Source: JACDAN01 sp963721345 (GTDB lineage: Bacteria; Actinomycetota; Thermoleophilia; Gaiellales; Gaiellaceae). Taken from it: a stretch of 64,000 nt of DNA. Position numbers and translations under genes: made by a program. Shown in pieces: positions 25,995 through 34,307 of this stretch; position 1 is the first letter of the stretch; each line of letters opens with the position of its first letter. Location: the NCBI GenBank assembly GCA_963721345.1, contig CAVRIT010000001.1, positions 806,001 through 870,000 on the forward strand, given 5' to 3'. The notes below the pieces were generated by a model. It did not search any database, was not told the origin of the DNA, and was given only the letters and a program-made list of their open reading frames with translations.

Positions 25995-27252
25995 CTAACC
26001 GAGCTCTCGACGAACGAGAGCCGAAACTTTACCACAGAGGTCGCGCGCTTCTTCCTCCTCCGAGGCCTCGGCGAGGATCCTGATCAATGGTTCAGTGCCC
26101 GACGGCCGGACGAGAATCCGCGCGGTTCCGTCCAATTCTGCGTTCAGTCCGCTCGATCTCGGCGAAGACTTCCGGCGAGACCTCCTGGCCGACCGTCGGC
26201 ACGTTCTCCTTGACCTGCGCGAACCGCGGCATCACCGCCGCAGCTTCCGCCAGCGAACGGCCGCCGAGGGCGCGGCAGAGGAGCATCGCGGCCGCCAGAC
26301 CGTCGCCGGTGACATGCCCGTCGAGGCAGATGACGTGGCCCGACTGCTCGCCTCCGAGGATTCCACCTTCGCGCCGCAGCGCCTCGAGCACGTAGCGGTC
26401 GCCGACGTCCGTCGTGACGACGCGGATGCCGTGGTCCGCCATCAACCGGTGAAACCCGAGGTTGGTCATGACCGTGACCACCACGACGTCGACCCCCAGG
26501 TGGAGCGCGAGGATCGCGAGGATCTGGTCGCCGTCGACGGTGTTCCCCTCTGCGTCGACGGCGAGCATGCGGTCTCCGTCGCCGTCGAAGGCGATCCCAA
26601 TGTCAAATCCTCCGTGGCTCTGGAGCAGCGAGAGATCGGTGGCCCCGCAGCCCATGTTGATGTTCGAGCCGTCGGGCTCGTAGGCCAGCGCGGTGACATC
26701 CGCGCCGAGACGTTCGAATGCCTTCGGCGCGATCTCCGAATACGCGCCGTTCGCGCAGTCGACAGTGACTCGCAGCCCGTCCAGCGAAGAGCCGAAGCGC
26801 TCGAGCACGTGCTCGAGGTAGCTGTCGGCCGAGATGCCGACGCGGTCGATCGCCCCCCGCTCGTCCTTGGCGGGCTCGTCGAGCAGCGCCTCGATCTCCT
26901 CCTCCTGGGCGTCCGTCAGCTTCCGGCCGTCGCGGTCGAAGAACTTCACGCCGTTGTACTCCGGCGGGTTGTGCGAGGCCGAGATCACCGCGCCGAGATC
27001 GAGAGCCAGGAGCGCGACGGCCGGTGTGGGCAAGACGCCGCCGAGGACGGCGTTTCCGCCCGCGGACGCAACCCCAGCCGCGAAGGCAGCCTCGAGCTCG
27101 GGCCCGGATCGACGCGTGTCCCGGCCGACGAACACCCGTCCGCCGCCCGACCAAAGGGCTGCCGCGCGGCCCAGCCGCTCGACGAGGTCGTTCGTCAGAT
27201 CCTGGCCGACGACGCCGCGAACGCCGTCCGTGCCGAAGTACCGGCGCCCCAT
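25995..27252 (-). CDS. glmM: Phosphoglucosamine mutase, interrupted by one frameshift
   Basis: From the ATG at 27252, the first 1.1 kb encode a normal GlmM: GTDGVRG at residues 6-12, the catalytic serine in SASHNPPEYNG near 92, the Mg loop FDGDGDRM near 230, and the sugar loop GGEQSGHV near 315. Near 26143-26148 the frame is lost and would stop at 26092. Moving to the next frame there restores the conserved end, with RPSGTEPLIRILAEA (the phosphate-binding loop) and a stop at 25995. One extra base explains it (for example the G at 26145). The gene is essential, so a sequence error is more likely than inactivation. Confidence 0.88.
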
Positions 27253-27262
27253 GTCCCGAACC

Positions 27263-27865
27263 CTAGGCGGGGAAGTCCGGGTGGGAGCGGATCGACTCGA
27301 AATCCTCTTCCCGCGAGGCTTCCGCGGCGTACTCCGGCTTGAGCTCCACGGCCCGGCGCAGGTGGGCCAGGGCCGCATCGGAGTCACCGTTGAGGGCTTC
27401 GAGGCACGCCAGGTCGTATAGCAGGCTCGGGTGGTCCGGGTGCTCGCGCAGCCCTTCCTCGATCGTCTGCTTCGCGCCCTTGTAATCACCCGACTTCCAG
27501 GCCGGGATGGCGTGGGCGACCCACTCCCACACCGAGGGCTCGTACGCCTTGCCGGCCGTGCCGCCGACGGCGAGCGCCGTCGAGCCCGGCTCGGTCGCCA
27601 CCGCGCCGCGCTTCACCGAAGGGTCGCGGATGAAGACGACGGTGCCGGACGGCGCCTCGATCTCCTCGCCGTCGACGGTGAAGCGGGCCGCTCCGCCGAT
27701 TACGACGTAGAGCTCCTCGTGCCGCCCGGCCGCCGCGCCGAGCTCGTCGTGCGTCTCGATCAGCTCGTCGCCCGCGTTCTCCGCCCAGTACGCGTTGACG
27801 CCGAAGGCCATCACGCCGAGCGGGCGCCGCAGCGGCTTCCACTTGAGCGCGCCGAAGGTCGGCAC
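27263..27865 (-). CDS. Cupin domain fused to a TPR-like C-terminus
   Basis: 200 aa from the GTG at 27865. The N-terminal half (about 15-115) is a single small-barrel cupin (HEELYVVIGGAARFTVDGEE, then PSGTVVFIRDP). The C-terminal part (about 122-195) reads as tetratricopeptide-like helices (YDLACLEALNGDSDAALAHL). A plausible coding extension of about 13 codons reaches back to the rpsI stop without any ATG, GTG or TTG, so the true start may be an unusual codon. The function is unknown; it lies between glmM and rpsI in the same direction. Confidence 0.72.
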   Translation of the reverse strand: MPTFGALKWKPLRRPLGVMAFGVNAYWAENAGDELIETHDELGAAAGRHEELYVVIGGAARFTVDGEEIEAPSGTVVFIRDPSVKRGAVATEPGSTALAVGGTAGKAYEPSVWEWVAHAIPAWKSGDYKGAKQTIEEGLREHPDHPSLLYDLACLEALNGDSDAALAHLRRAVELKPEYAAEASREEDFESIRSHPDFPA

Positions 27866-27906
27866 GGCCTCGACCTCGTCGAGGCGAACGACTGAGTACG
27901 AGTCGC

Positions 27907-28302
27907 TCAGCGTTTGCTGAACTGGGGCGCTTTCCGGGCCTTGTGGAGGCCGGCCTTCTTGCGCTCGACCTTGCGGGCGTCGCGCGTCAGGAAGCCCTCC
28001 CGCTTGAGCACCGTTCGGAGCTCGGGATCGGCCTCGACGAGCGCCCGGGCGATTCCGTGCCGGATCGCACCGGCCTGGCCGGTCGGCCCGCCGCCCTCGA
28101 CCCGCACACGCAGGTCGTAGGTCGACTCGGCCTCCGCGACCTTCAGCGGCGCCATCACGGCCGTCCGGTGCGCGGCCCGCGGGAAGTACTCCTCCAGGGT
28201 TCGGCCGTTGATCCAGGTCGCCCCGTCGCCGGGCCGGAGGATCACGCGGGCGATCGACGTCTTCCGTTTGCCCGTGCCCTGGTACTGCGCGGCCGTGGAC
28301 AC
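27907..28302 (-). CDS. rpsI: Ribosomal protein S9
   Basis: 131 aa from the GTG at 28302. Typical uS9: GTGKRKTSIARVILRPGDG at residues 10-28, GGPTGQAGAIRHGIARAL near 74-91, and a basic C-terminal tail ending in SKR that reaches the P-site tRNA anticodon. It shares one base with the rplM stop (TAGTG), the standard L13-S9 arrangement, so both proteins are translated from one message. Confidence 0.97.
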   Translation of the reverse strand: MSTAAQYQGTGKRKTSIARVILRPGDGATWINGRTLEEYFPRAAHRTAVMAPLKVAEAESTYDLRVRVEGGGPTGQAGAIRHGIARALVEADPELRTVLKREGFLTRDARKVERKKAGLHKARKAPQFSKR

Positions 28303-28730
28303 TAGAGGTTGAGCTCCTTCGGATCCTGGGCCGTGTGCGGATGCTCGGGACCGGCGTAGACCTTCAGCTTCGTGAGCTGCGCGCGAGCGAGGCGGTTGCG
28401 CGGCAGCATGCCCTTGACGGCCTTGCGGATGACCTCGGTGGGTCGCCGCTCGAGCTCCTGGCGCAGCGTGCGCTCGCGGAGCCCGCCGGGGTAGCCGGAG
28501 TGCCGGTAGTAGATCTTGTCGTCGAGCTTCTTCCCGGTCACGGCGATCTTCTCGGCGTTCACGACGACGACGAAGTCGCCCGTGTCGACATGCGGGGTGT
28601 ACTGGGGCTTGTCCTTGCCGCGGAGCGTGTCGGCGATGCGCGTGGCGAGACGCCCGAGCGTCTTTCCGTCGGCATCGACGAGGTACCAGCGGCGCTCGAC
28701 CTCGCCCGGCTTTGCATTCCAGGTCTTCAT
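28302..28730 (-). CDS. rplM: Ribosomal protein L13
   Basis: 142 aa from the ATG at 28730. uL13 features: RRWYLVDADGKTLGRLATRI near residues 13-32, KDKPQYTPHVDTGDFVVVVN near 40-59, YYRHSGYPGG near 74-83, and KGMLPRNRLAR near 104. It is an early 50S assembly protein. The start has a purine-rich stretch upstream and lies about 50 bp after a small predicted membrane ORF. Confidence 0.97.
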   Translation of the reverse strand: MKTWNAKPGEVERRWYLVDADGKTLGRLATRIADTLRGKDKPQYTPHVDTGDFVVVVNAEKIAVTGKKLDDKIYYRHSGYPGGLRERTLRQELERRPTEVIRKAVKGMLPRNRLARAQLTKLKVYAGPEHPHTAQDPKELNL

Positions 28731-28779
28731 AACGGAAAAGTGGCGGACCATCGGCCCGCCGGCGCAGGATTGTAGCCGT

Positions 28780-28923
28780 TCACGGCTTGTCTCGGCGACC
28801 CGCGAGCCAGGCGACGAGCGCGATCGCGACGATCCCGAGCGCGAGCGACGCCTCGATGACGACGCCCACCATGCCTCCGTGGGCGACAAGTGCCTGCGGG
28901 ACTAGCCCGACCAGAGCAGCCAT
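28780..28923 (-). CDS. Small single-span membrane protein (hypothetical)
   Basis: 47 aa from the ATG at 28923, overlapping the end of the polytopic membrane gene by 22 bp. It has two hydrophobic stretches (about 1-14 and 20-41) and ends in AGRRDKP, a positive-inside stop. No known family. The overlap with the upstream membrane-protein gene suggests translational coupling and a possible subunit role, but the reading frame is the only evidence. Confidence 0.45.
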   Translation of the reverse strand: MAALVGLVPQALVAHGGMVGVVIEASLALGIVAIALVAWLAGRRDKP

Positions 28924-30284
28924 AGGCCTGTGCAGGTGTAGAGCACCATCAGGGCGAGCATCGCGAGCTGGGTCTTGATCGCCGTCCTCGCCGATCCCCA
29001 GGTCGCAACGGCGCGATCGTGCGCCACGGCGAGACCGAGCACGTGCCCGACGACGAGGATGGCGACCTGCATGTACCAGATGCCGTTGCCCGACTCCCAG
29101 ACGAACGGCCGGTAGTCGGCCGAGCCAAGGAGGTCCCAGCCTTTCCCGAAGGGATCGGAGGCCAGGAAGATCACGTACTGCCCCTGGTTCACGAGCAGCG
29201 TGAAGTAGTGGGCGAGGGCGTACGCAAGGGCGATCGGTATCAGGCTGCCCACGAACATGCCCGCCAGCGCTCCAGGGCTTCCCGCGGAGACAGCCTCCGC
29301 GGCCCGAACCGCAAGCCGGTAGGCGAGTGCGACAGCGCAGACAACGACGAGCAGGCCGGCGAGGTTGAAACCCGTCGCCACGAGGTCCGCGAGTCGTGGC
29401 GATTCCACGATGTAGCGCGACTCGAGGTCGTAGCTCCAGTCCTCCCACCACTGAGCTCCGCTGATCCCGTCGAAGGCGACGGAGCCGAGCATCACCGCGA
29501 CGAACGGGATCGTCCCTGGGACGTCCTGGCGCGTGGTCAACCCGGCGAGCGGCGGACGCACGACGACGACGCGACGCCCGTTCTCCTCACGCGCGGCGAA
29601 GGGAGCTATCAGCGCGAGCAGGCCGAAGTACACGTGGAACGCCTCGCCGTTCTCGCGCCACGTGCGGCGGCCGAAGAGCAGCATCCCGGCCCACGTGATC
29701 CAGCTGTAGATCACGATCGCCAGGGCGAGCGTTCGCGGCTCGGCCGAGCGCGGGTAGGCAAGCTCGAGGGTGGCAAAGGCGAACAGGAGGACGACCGCCG
29801 GCCAGCGCCCCAGGCCGGGCGGATACTCCGCCGCCGGCTGCCAGTTCAACCCGAGCCTGCCCCAGAGCCAGGCGACGGCGTCGGCAATCGCACGCCACGG
29901 GCTGAGGACGGACCACAGGTTCCCGAACAGAACGACCAGCGGGACGAGGCCGACCCAGAAGATGACCCAGACGAAGACCGGCGCGATGTTTGCGTTGGCG
30001 TCGGGCTCTCCCACGAGCGCCGCCGTCCAGACGAGCGCGAGGAGGCCGGCCGAGATAGCGCCGAGGATCACGCGCCATCCCGTCCAGAGCAGGAGCCGCT
30101 GCCAGAACGGTGACAGGGGCCGGCCGCGGTCGCGCCCTTCCAGCAGCGGCTTCCGCCACAGGACGCCGAGGGCGACGAAGCTGAGGATCAGCGTCAGCGC
30201 GGCGCCGTAGAAGAAGAGCCAGAGCGGAATCGGCAAGTCACGAAAGCCCGCGAGCCCATGCGCGAGGGGGAGCGAGAAGCTCAC
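28902..30284 (-). CDS. Polytopic membrane protein of unknown function, next to a cupredoxin
   Basis: 460 aa with about eleven or twelve membrane helices spread over the whole length (for example LWLFFYGAALTLILSFVALGVL at 22-43, MLALMVLYTCTGLWLLW at the end). Some actinobacterial relatives carry the database name fenitrothion hydrolase, but no hydrolase motif is visible here and that name should not be taken as function. The upstream neighbour is a membrane-anchored cupredoxin-like protein, overlapping by 4 bp, and a tiny membrane ORF follows. Metal or electron transfer across the membrane is a reasonable but unproven guess. Confidence 0.75.
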   Translation of the reverse strand: MSFSLPLAHGLAGFRDLPIPLWLFFYGAALTLILSFVALGVLWRKPLLEGRDRGRPLSPFWQRLLLWTGWRVILGAISAGLLALVWTAALVGEPDANANIAPVFVWVIFWVGLVPLVVLFGNLWSVLSPWRAIADAVAWLWGRLGLNWQPAAEYPPGLGRWPAVVLLFAFATLELAYPRSAEPRTLALAIVIYSWITWAGMLLFGRRTWRENGEAFHVYFGLLALIAPFAAREENGRRVVVVRPPLAGLTTRQDVPGTIPFVAVMLGSVAFDGISGAQWWEDWSYDLESRYIVESPRLADLVATGFNLAGLLVVVCAVALAYRLAVRAAEAVSAGSPGALAGMFVGSLIPIALAYALAHYFTLLVNQGQYVIFLASDPFGKGWDLLGSADYRPFVWESGNGIWYMQVAILVVGHVLGLAVAHDRAVATWGSARTAIKTQLAMLALMVLYTCTGLWLLWSG

Positions 30285-30715
30285 TGCGCAGTGATCGTGG
30301 CGAGCGGCACGTGACGGTCCTCGAGCTCGAGCTCGACCGTCCCGCGCCTGGTGGCGCGGAACGCCAGCCGCGCGGGCATCCCCGGTCCCACGTCCCTGAA
30401 CACGTCGTAGCCGTGGAGGTGGACGTGGTCCGAGACGTCGGAGGTCACGATCAGGATCACCTGGCGTCCCCTCCGCACGGTTACGCGGCGGATCCCGCCT
30501 ACGGGCCGTCCGTCACGGACCGTGATCCGCACGCGCGCCGGGGGCGGAGGCGTCGGCGGGCGCGGCGGAGGTGGGGGAACGGTCGTCGTCGGCGTGGTCG
30601 CGGTCGTGGCTGCCGTCGTCGTCGGGGTCGCCCCGTCGTCGCCCTCGGGACGCAGGAGCACGAACAGGACGACTGCCGCGACGACCGTCGCTCCCGCGAT
30701 CAAGAGCCTCGTCAT
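30281..30715 (-). CDS. Membrane-anchored cupredoxin-like protein
   Basis: 144 aa. An N-terminal anchor helix (residues 3-21), a Thr/Pro-rich stalk (about 28-60), then a small beta sandwich (about 61-144). The loop SDVSDHVHLHGYDVFRDVGPG near 91-111 has the HxHGYD pattern common in cupredoxin-like domains. A full type-1 Cys/Met loop is absent, so any copper would be held by histidines. It shares ATGA overlaps with the DNA-glycosylase gene before it and the polytopic membrane protein after it. Confidence 0.75.
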   Translation of the reverse strand: MTRLLIAGATVVAAVVLFVLLRPEGDDGATPTTTAATTATTPTTTVPPPPPRPPTPPPPARVRITVRDGRPVGGIRRVTVRRGRQVILIVTSDVSDHVHLHGYDVFRDVGPGMPARLAFRATRRGTVELELEDRHVPLATITAQ

Positions 30716-31239
30716 CGCCGCATGGATAGCAGCAGGCCGGCCCGGAACGCCGCCGAACCGCCGTGCGAGGGGTGACGGACGTACGCCCCGCCGAGGACGG
30801 AATGAGCGACCCGGCCGACCGCGATCGGGCGGCGGCCGTCCACGAGCTGCTGGACGAATCGCATTCCCAGACGGATTTCGTCTCGCGTCGGCCGCCGGTT
30901 TGACTGCGGCGAGCCCGGCCGATGGGGATGCGTCGGCACGACGTTCCAGAGCAGCACCTCGTCGTCGACGCCGAGGTCGGCAAGCGTACGACGCACGATC
31001 GTCGCGGTGGCCTCCGCCGGGCCCGCACCGGTCAATTGGCGTTCCGAGGTGAAGGGAACGCCGCTGACCCGCGCTCCGCGGTAGCCCGCAGCCTCGCCGA
31101 CCAGAAGGAATCGGGCTCTGCTCCGGCTCTCCAGGTACTCGGTGAGCCGCTCGCGCCGCAGCTCCGAGGCGGCGTACTGGTTGAACGTCGCGCCGATGCG
31201 GGCCCGGGACAGCTCGTCGATGAGGGTCAGCGCGTCCAG
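30712..31239 (-). CDS. Uracil-DNA glycosylase superfamily protein, non-canonical start
   Basis: About 175 aa if translation begins at the CTG at 31239 (LDALTLIDEL). Similarity-bearing sequence begins there: RARIGATFNQYA, then FLLVGEAAGYRGARVSGVPFTSE (the active-site GEAPG-like loop), LWNVVPTHPH near 118, and a C-terminal RHPSHGG with the catalytic histidine. The first ATG, GTG or TTG in frame is the TTG at 31035, which would delete the active-site loop, so a CTG start or an altered ATG is likely. The role is removal of uracil or a similar lesion from DNA. Confidence 0.75.
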   Translation of the reverse strand: MDALTLIDELSRARIGATFNQYAASELRRERLTEYLESRSRARFLLVGEAAGYRGARVSGVPFTSERQLTGAGPAEATATIVRRTLADLGVDDEVLLWNVVPTHPHRPGSPQSNRRPTRDEIRLGMRFVQQLVDGRRPIAVGRVAHSVLGGAYVRHPSHGGSAAFRAGLLLSMRR

Positions 31240-31241
31240 GA

Positions 31242-31436
31242 TTACGTCGCGAGCGCGACCAGCACCCCGATCAGCACGATCACGCCGACGACGATCAGCG
31301 CGAGCGTGATCGCGGCGCCGATCAAGATCCGCCTGGCCTCCCGCGTCAGCCGGGCACGCAGCGGTCCCCCGTCATCTTCCCTGAGCAGTCGCAGGGCGCG
31401 TCGCAGCACCCAGAAGCCGATGAAGCGATGAATCAC
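31242..31436 (-). CDS. Small membrane protein (hypothetical)
   Basis: 64 aa. A basic amphipathic N-terminus (MIHRFIGFWVLRRALRLL) is followed by a long hydrophobic helix at about residues 38-62 (ILIGAAITLALIVVGVIVLIG). It ends 2 bp before the likely CTG start of the glycosylase gene. No family recognised. The charge pattern predicts the N-terminus inside the cell. Confidence 0.6.
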   Translation of the reverse strand: MIHRFIGFWVLRRALRLLREDDGGPLRARLTREARRILIGAAITLALIVVGVIVLIGVLVALAT

Positions 31437-31470
31437 CTGGCGTCTCGCGACGGGGCGGCCAGCTAGCGCC

Positions 31471-33048
31471 TTATTCCCACTCGATCGTCGACGGCGGCTT
31501 CGACGAGATGTCCAGCGCGACGCGGTTCACGCCCGGGATCTCGTTGATGATCCGGCTCGAGATCGTCTCGAGCAGGTCGTAGGGCAGCCGCGCCCAGTCG
31601 GCCGTCATCGCGTCCTCCGAGGTGACCGCCCGGATCACGATCGGATACGCGTAGGTGCGCTCGTCGCCCTGCACGCCGACCGAGCGGATCGCCGGAAGTA
31701 CCGCGAACGACTGCCAGAGCTCGCGATAGAGGCCGGCGCGCCGCACCTCTTCCTGGAGGATCGAGTCGGCCTCCCGCAGGATCTCGAGCCGCTCGTGCGT
31801 GACCTCGCCGATGATCCGGATCGCGAGCCCCGGGCCCGGGAAAGGCTGGCGCCAGACCATCCGCTCCGGCAGCCCCAGCTCCTCTCCGACGCGCCTGACC
31901 TCGTCCTTGAACAGCAGCCGCAGTGGCTCGACCAGGTCGAAGTCCACGTCCTCCGGTAGGCCGCCGACGTTGTGGTGGGACTTGATCATCGCGGCGACTC
32001 CGTCCGTGCCGCCCGACTCGATCACGTCCGAGTAGAGCGTTCCCTGGACGAGGTAGCGGATGCGGCCGAGCCGGTCTGCCTCCTCCTCGAAGACGCGGAT
32101 GAACTCCTCCCCGACGCGCTTCCGCTTCTCCTCGGGGTCGTCGACGCCGTCGAGGCGCTTCAGGAACCGCTCCTCGGCATCCACGTGAACGAGTGGCACC
32201 TGGAAGTGACCCTGGAAGGTCTCGATCACCTGGGACGCCTCGTCCTTCCGCAGCAGTCCGTGGTCGACGAAGACGCAGGTGAGCTGGTCGCCGATCGCCT
32301 TGTGGACGAGCAGCGCGGCGACCGCGGAGTCCACGCCCCCCGAGAGTGCGCAGAGCACGCGCTCGACGCCGACCTGCGCGCGGATCCGCTCCACCTGCTC
32401 TTCGATCACGGCGGCCGCCGTCCACGTGGGCGGCGCGCCGGCGACGCCGTAGAGGAAGTTCTTCAGGACGGCGTTTCCGTGCGGTGTGTGCACGACCTCG
32501 GGGTGGAACTGCACGCCGTAGAGCCCGCGGTCGGCCGCCTCGAAGGCCGCGATCGGCGTCGAGGCGGACGAGGCGACGACCTCGGCCCCCTCGGGAGCGG
32601 CGGTCACCGAGTCGCGGTGGCTCATCCAGACCACCTGCTCGTCGGGCGTCTGCTCGAAGAGCGACCCGCCCGCAGCCCGGAGATCGGCGCGGCCGAACTC
32701 CGAGCCGCCCGTGCGCTCGACTTTCCCGCCAAGGTCGAGCGCCATCAGTTGCATCCCGTAACAGATTCCGAGCGTCGGGATCCCGAGCTCCCAGATCGCC
32801 GGATCCATCTGCGGCGCGTCGTCGGCGTACACCGACGCGGGCCCGCCGCTGAGCACGAGTGCCCTCGGGTTCCGCGCTCTGATCGCCTGCGCCGGCGTCC
32901 TGTGCGAGACGAGCTCCGAGTAGACCCGGCACTCGCGCACCCGCCGTGCGATCAGCTGGGAGTACTGGCCGCCGAAGTCGACGACCAAAACCGGCCGGTC
33001 TTCGGGCGAGTCCTCGGCCCGCTCGAACGGCAGGACCTCCGCGCTCAC
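31471..33048 (-). CDS. guaA: GMP synthase (glutamine-hydrolysing)
   Basis: 525 aa from the GTG at 33048, which overlaps the guaB3 stop as GTGA. Class I glutaminase triad region (GICYGMQ with the nucleophile cysteine near residue 97, FHPEVVHT near 183), the ATP pyrophosphatase loop SGGVDSAV near 240, and the C-terminal dimerisation domain ending in SSKPPSTIEWE. It converts XMP to GMP. Translational coupling with guaB3 links both steps of purine metabolism. Confidence 0.97.
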   Translation of the reverse strand: MSAEVLPFERAEDSPEDRPVLVVDFGGQYSQLIARRVRECRVYSELVSHRTPAQAIRARNPRALVLSGGPASVYADDAPQMDPAIWELGIPTLGICYGMQLMALDLGGKVERTGGSEFGRADLRAAGGSLFEQTPDEQVVWMSHRDSVTAAPEGAEVVASSASTPIAAFEAADRGLYGVQFHPEVVHTPHGNAVLKNFLYGVAGAPPTWTAAAVIEEQVERIRAQVGVERVLCALSGGVDSAVAALLVHKAIGDQLTCVFVDHGLLRKDEASQVIETFQGHFQVPLVHVDAEERFLKRLDGVDDPEEKRKRVGEEFIRVFEEEADRLGRIRYLVQGTLYSDVIESGGTDGVAAMIKSHHNVGGLPEDVDFDLVEPLRLLFKDEVRRVGEELGLPERMVWRQPFPGPGLAIRIIGEVTHERLEILREADSILQEEVRRAGLYRELWQSFAVLPAIRSVGVQGDERTYAYPIVIRAVTSEDAMTADWARLPYDLLETISSRIINEIPGVNRVALDISSKPPSTIEWE

Positions 33049-34202
33049 CCCATCCCCACACGTTGCGACTGCTGCAACCCCTTGCCCTCGGTCTTGATCG
33101 CCGGGGCGAGCATGACCTCCGCCTTCTGGAAGTCGTGGATCGACTCGTAGCCGCAAGTCGCCATGGCCGTCCGGAGCGCGCCCATCAGGTTCAGTGTCCC
33201 GTCGTTCTCCTTGGCCGGCCCGATCACGATCTCGTCGAGCGTCGCGACCTGCTGCGTCTCGACCCGCGCCCCGCGCGGCAGCGTCGGGTGAAACGTTGCC
33301 ATGCCCCAGTGGAAGCCGCGGCCCGGCGCCTCCTTGGCGCGTGCCAGCGGCGAGCCGATCATCACGGCGTCGGCGCCACAGGCGATCGCCTTCGCGATGT
33401 CGCCGCCGGTCCGCATGCCGCCGTCGGCGATCACGTTGACGTACTGGCCGGTCTCGAGAAGATGCTGGACCCGTGCGGCAGTCGCGTCGGAGATCGCCGT
33501 CGCCTGCGGGACGCCGACGCCGAGAACGCCGCGCGTCGTACAGGCCGCGCCGGGCCCGACGCCGACGAGCACCGCCGCAGCCCCGGTACGCATCAGGTGG
33601 AGCGCGGTCTGGTACGACGCGCAGCCGCCGACGATCACGGGGATCGGGAGCGACGCGATGAACTCCTTGAGGTTCAGCGCGTGCCCGTTCGAGGAGACGT
33701 GCTCCGCCGAGACGACCGTCCCCTGGATGACGAGGATGTCGAGCCCCGCGGCGAGCGCGATCTCGTAGTGGTCGCGGACGCGCTGCGGCGTCAGCGAGCC
33801 CGCCGCGAGCACCCCGCGTCCCTTGATCTCCTCGATCCGCTGCGCGATCAACCGCGGCTCGACGGGCTGTGCGTAGATCTCCTGCATCCCTGCGGTCGCC
33901 TTGTCCTTCGGGAGCTTCGCGATCCGCTCGAGCTGCGCCTCGGCGTTCTCGTACCGCGTGAAGATGCCCTCGAGGTTGAGGACGCCCAGACCGCCGAGCT
34001 CGCCGAGCTTGATCGCCGTCGCCGGCGAGATGACCCCGTCCATCGCCGACCCGAGCAGCGGCAGCTCGAGCAGGTGCGGCCCCAGCTTCCAGCCGATGTC
34101 GACGTCCTGCGGATCGCGCGTCCGGCGGCTCGGAACGATCGCGATGTCGTCGAAGCCGTATGCCTGCCGCGCCTTCTTCCCCATGCCGATGTCAACTTCC
34201 AT
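33045..34202 (-). CDS. guaB3: GuaB3-family IMP-dehydrogenase-related protein
   Basis: 385 aa. A TIM barrel with IMPDH features: a GSAMDG-like start (LPLLGSAMDGVISPATAI near residue 48), the flap cysteine in GPGAACTTRGVLG near 222, and the phosphate loop IADGGMRTGGDIAKAIACGADAVMIGSP near 259. CBS domains are missing. The family is frequent in actinobacteria and cyanobacteria; GuaB3 was long taken as IMPDH-like, but GMP-reductase activity has been reported for some members. A terminator-like hairpin separates it from pfkB. Confidence 0.92.
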   Translation of the reverse strand: MEVDIGMGKKARQAYGFDDIAIVPSRRTRDPQDVDIGWKLGPHLLELPLLGSAMDGVISPATAIKLGELGGLGVLNLEGIFTRYENAEAQLERIAKLPKDKATAGMQEIYAQPVEPRLIAQRIEEIKGRGVLAAGSLTPQRVRDHYEIALAAGLDILVIQGTVVSAEHVSSNGHALNLKEFIASLPIPVIVGGCASYQTALHLMRTGAAAVLVGVGPGAACTTRGVLGVGVPQATAISDATAARVQHLLETGQYVNVIADGGMRTGGDIAKAIACGADAVMIGSPLARAKEAPGRGFHWGMATFHPTLPRGARVETQQVATLDEIVIGPAKENDGTLNLMGALRTAMATCGYESIHDFQKAEVMLAPAIKTEGKGLQQSQRVGMG

Positions 34203-34228
34203 GGCGCTTCACTCCCCTGATGCACAAA

Positions 34229-34258
34229 GGCCCAGGCTCCTTGCGGTTGGCCTGGGCC
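34229..34258 (-). terminator. Hairpin terminator between the pfkB-like gene and guaB3
   Basis: A perfect 9-bp inverted repeat, GGCCCAGGC / GCCTGGGCC, with a 12-nt loop. Read on the minus strand it is followed by TTTGTG. It lies 50 bp after the pfkB-like stop and 26 bp before the guaB3 start, so it can end the upstream transcript or attenuate guaB3-guaA. Confidence 0.6.
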
Positions 34259-34307
34259 GGAAAGACCTCGTTGTCCTCAACACTCTCAATCGAGAGACGA
34301 TGGTAAC

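Noticed and set aside
28740..28780. A promoter for rplM (TACAAT on the minus strand at 28769-28774)
   Set aside because: The -10-like hexamer has no convincing -35 element at proper spacing; not enough to call.
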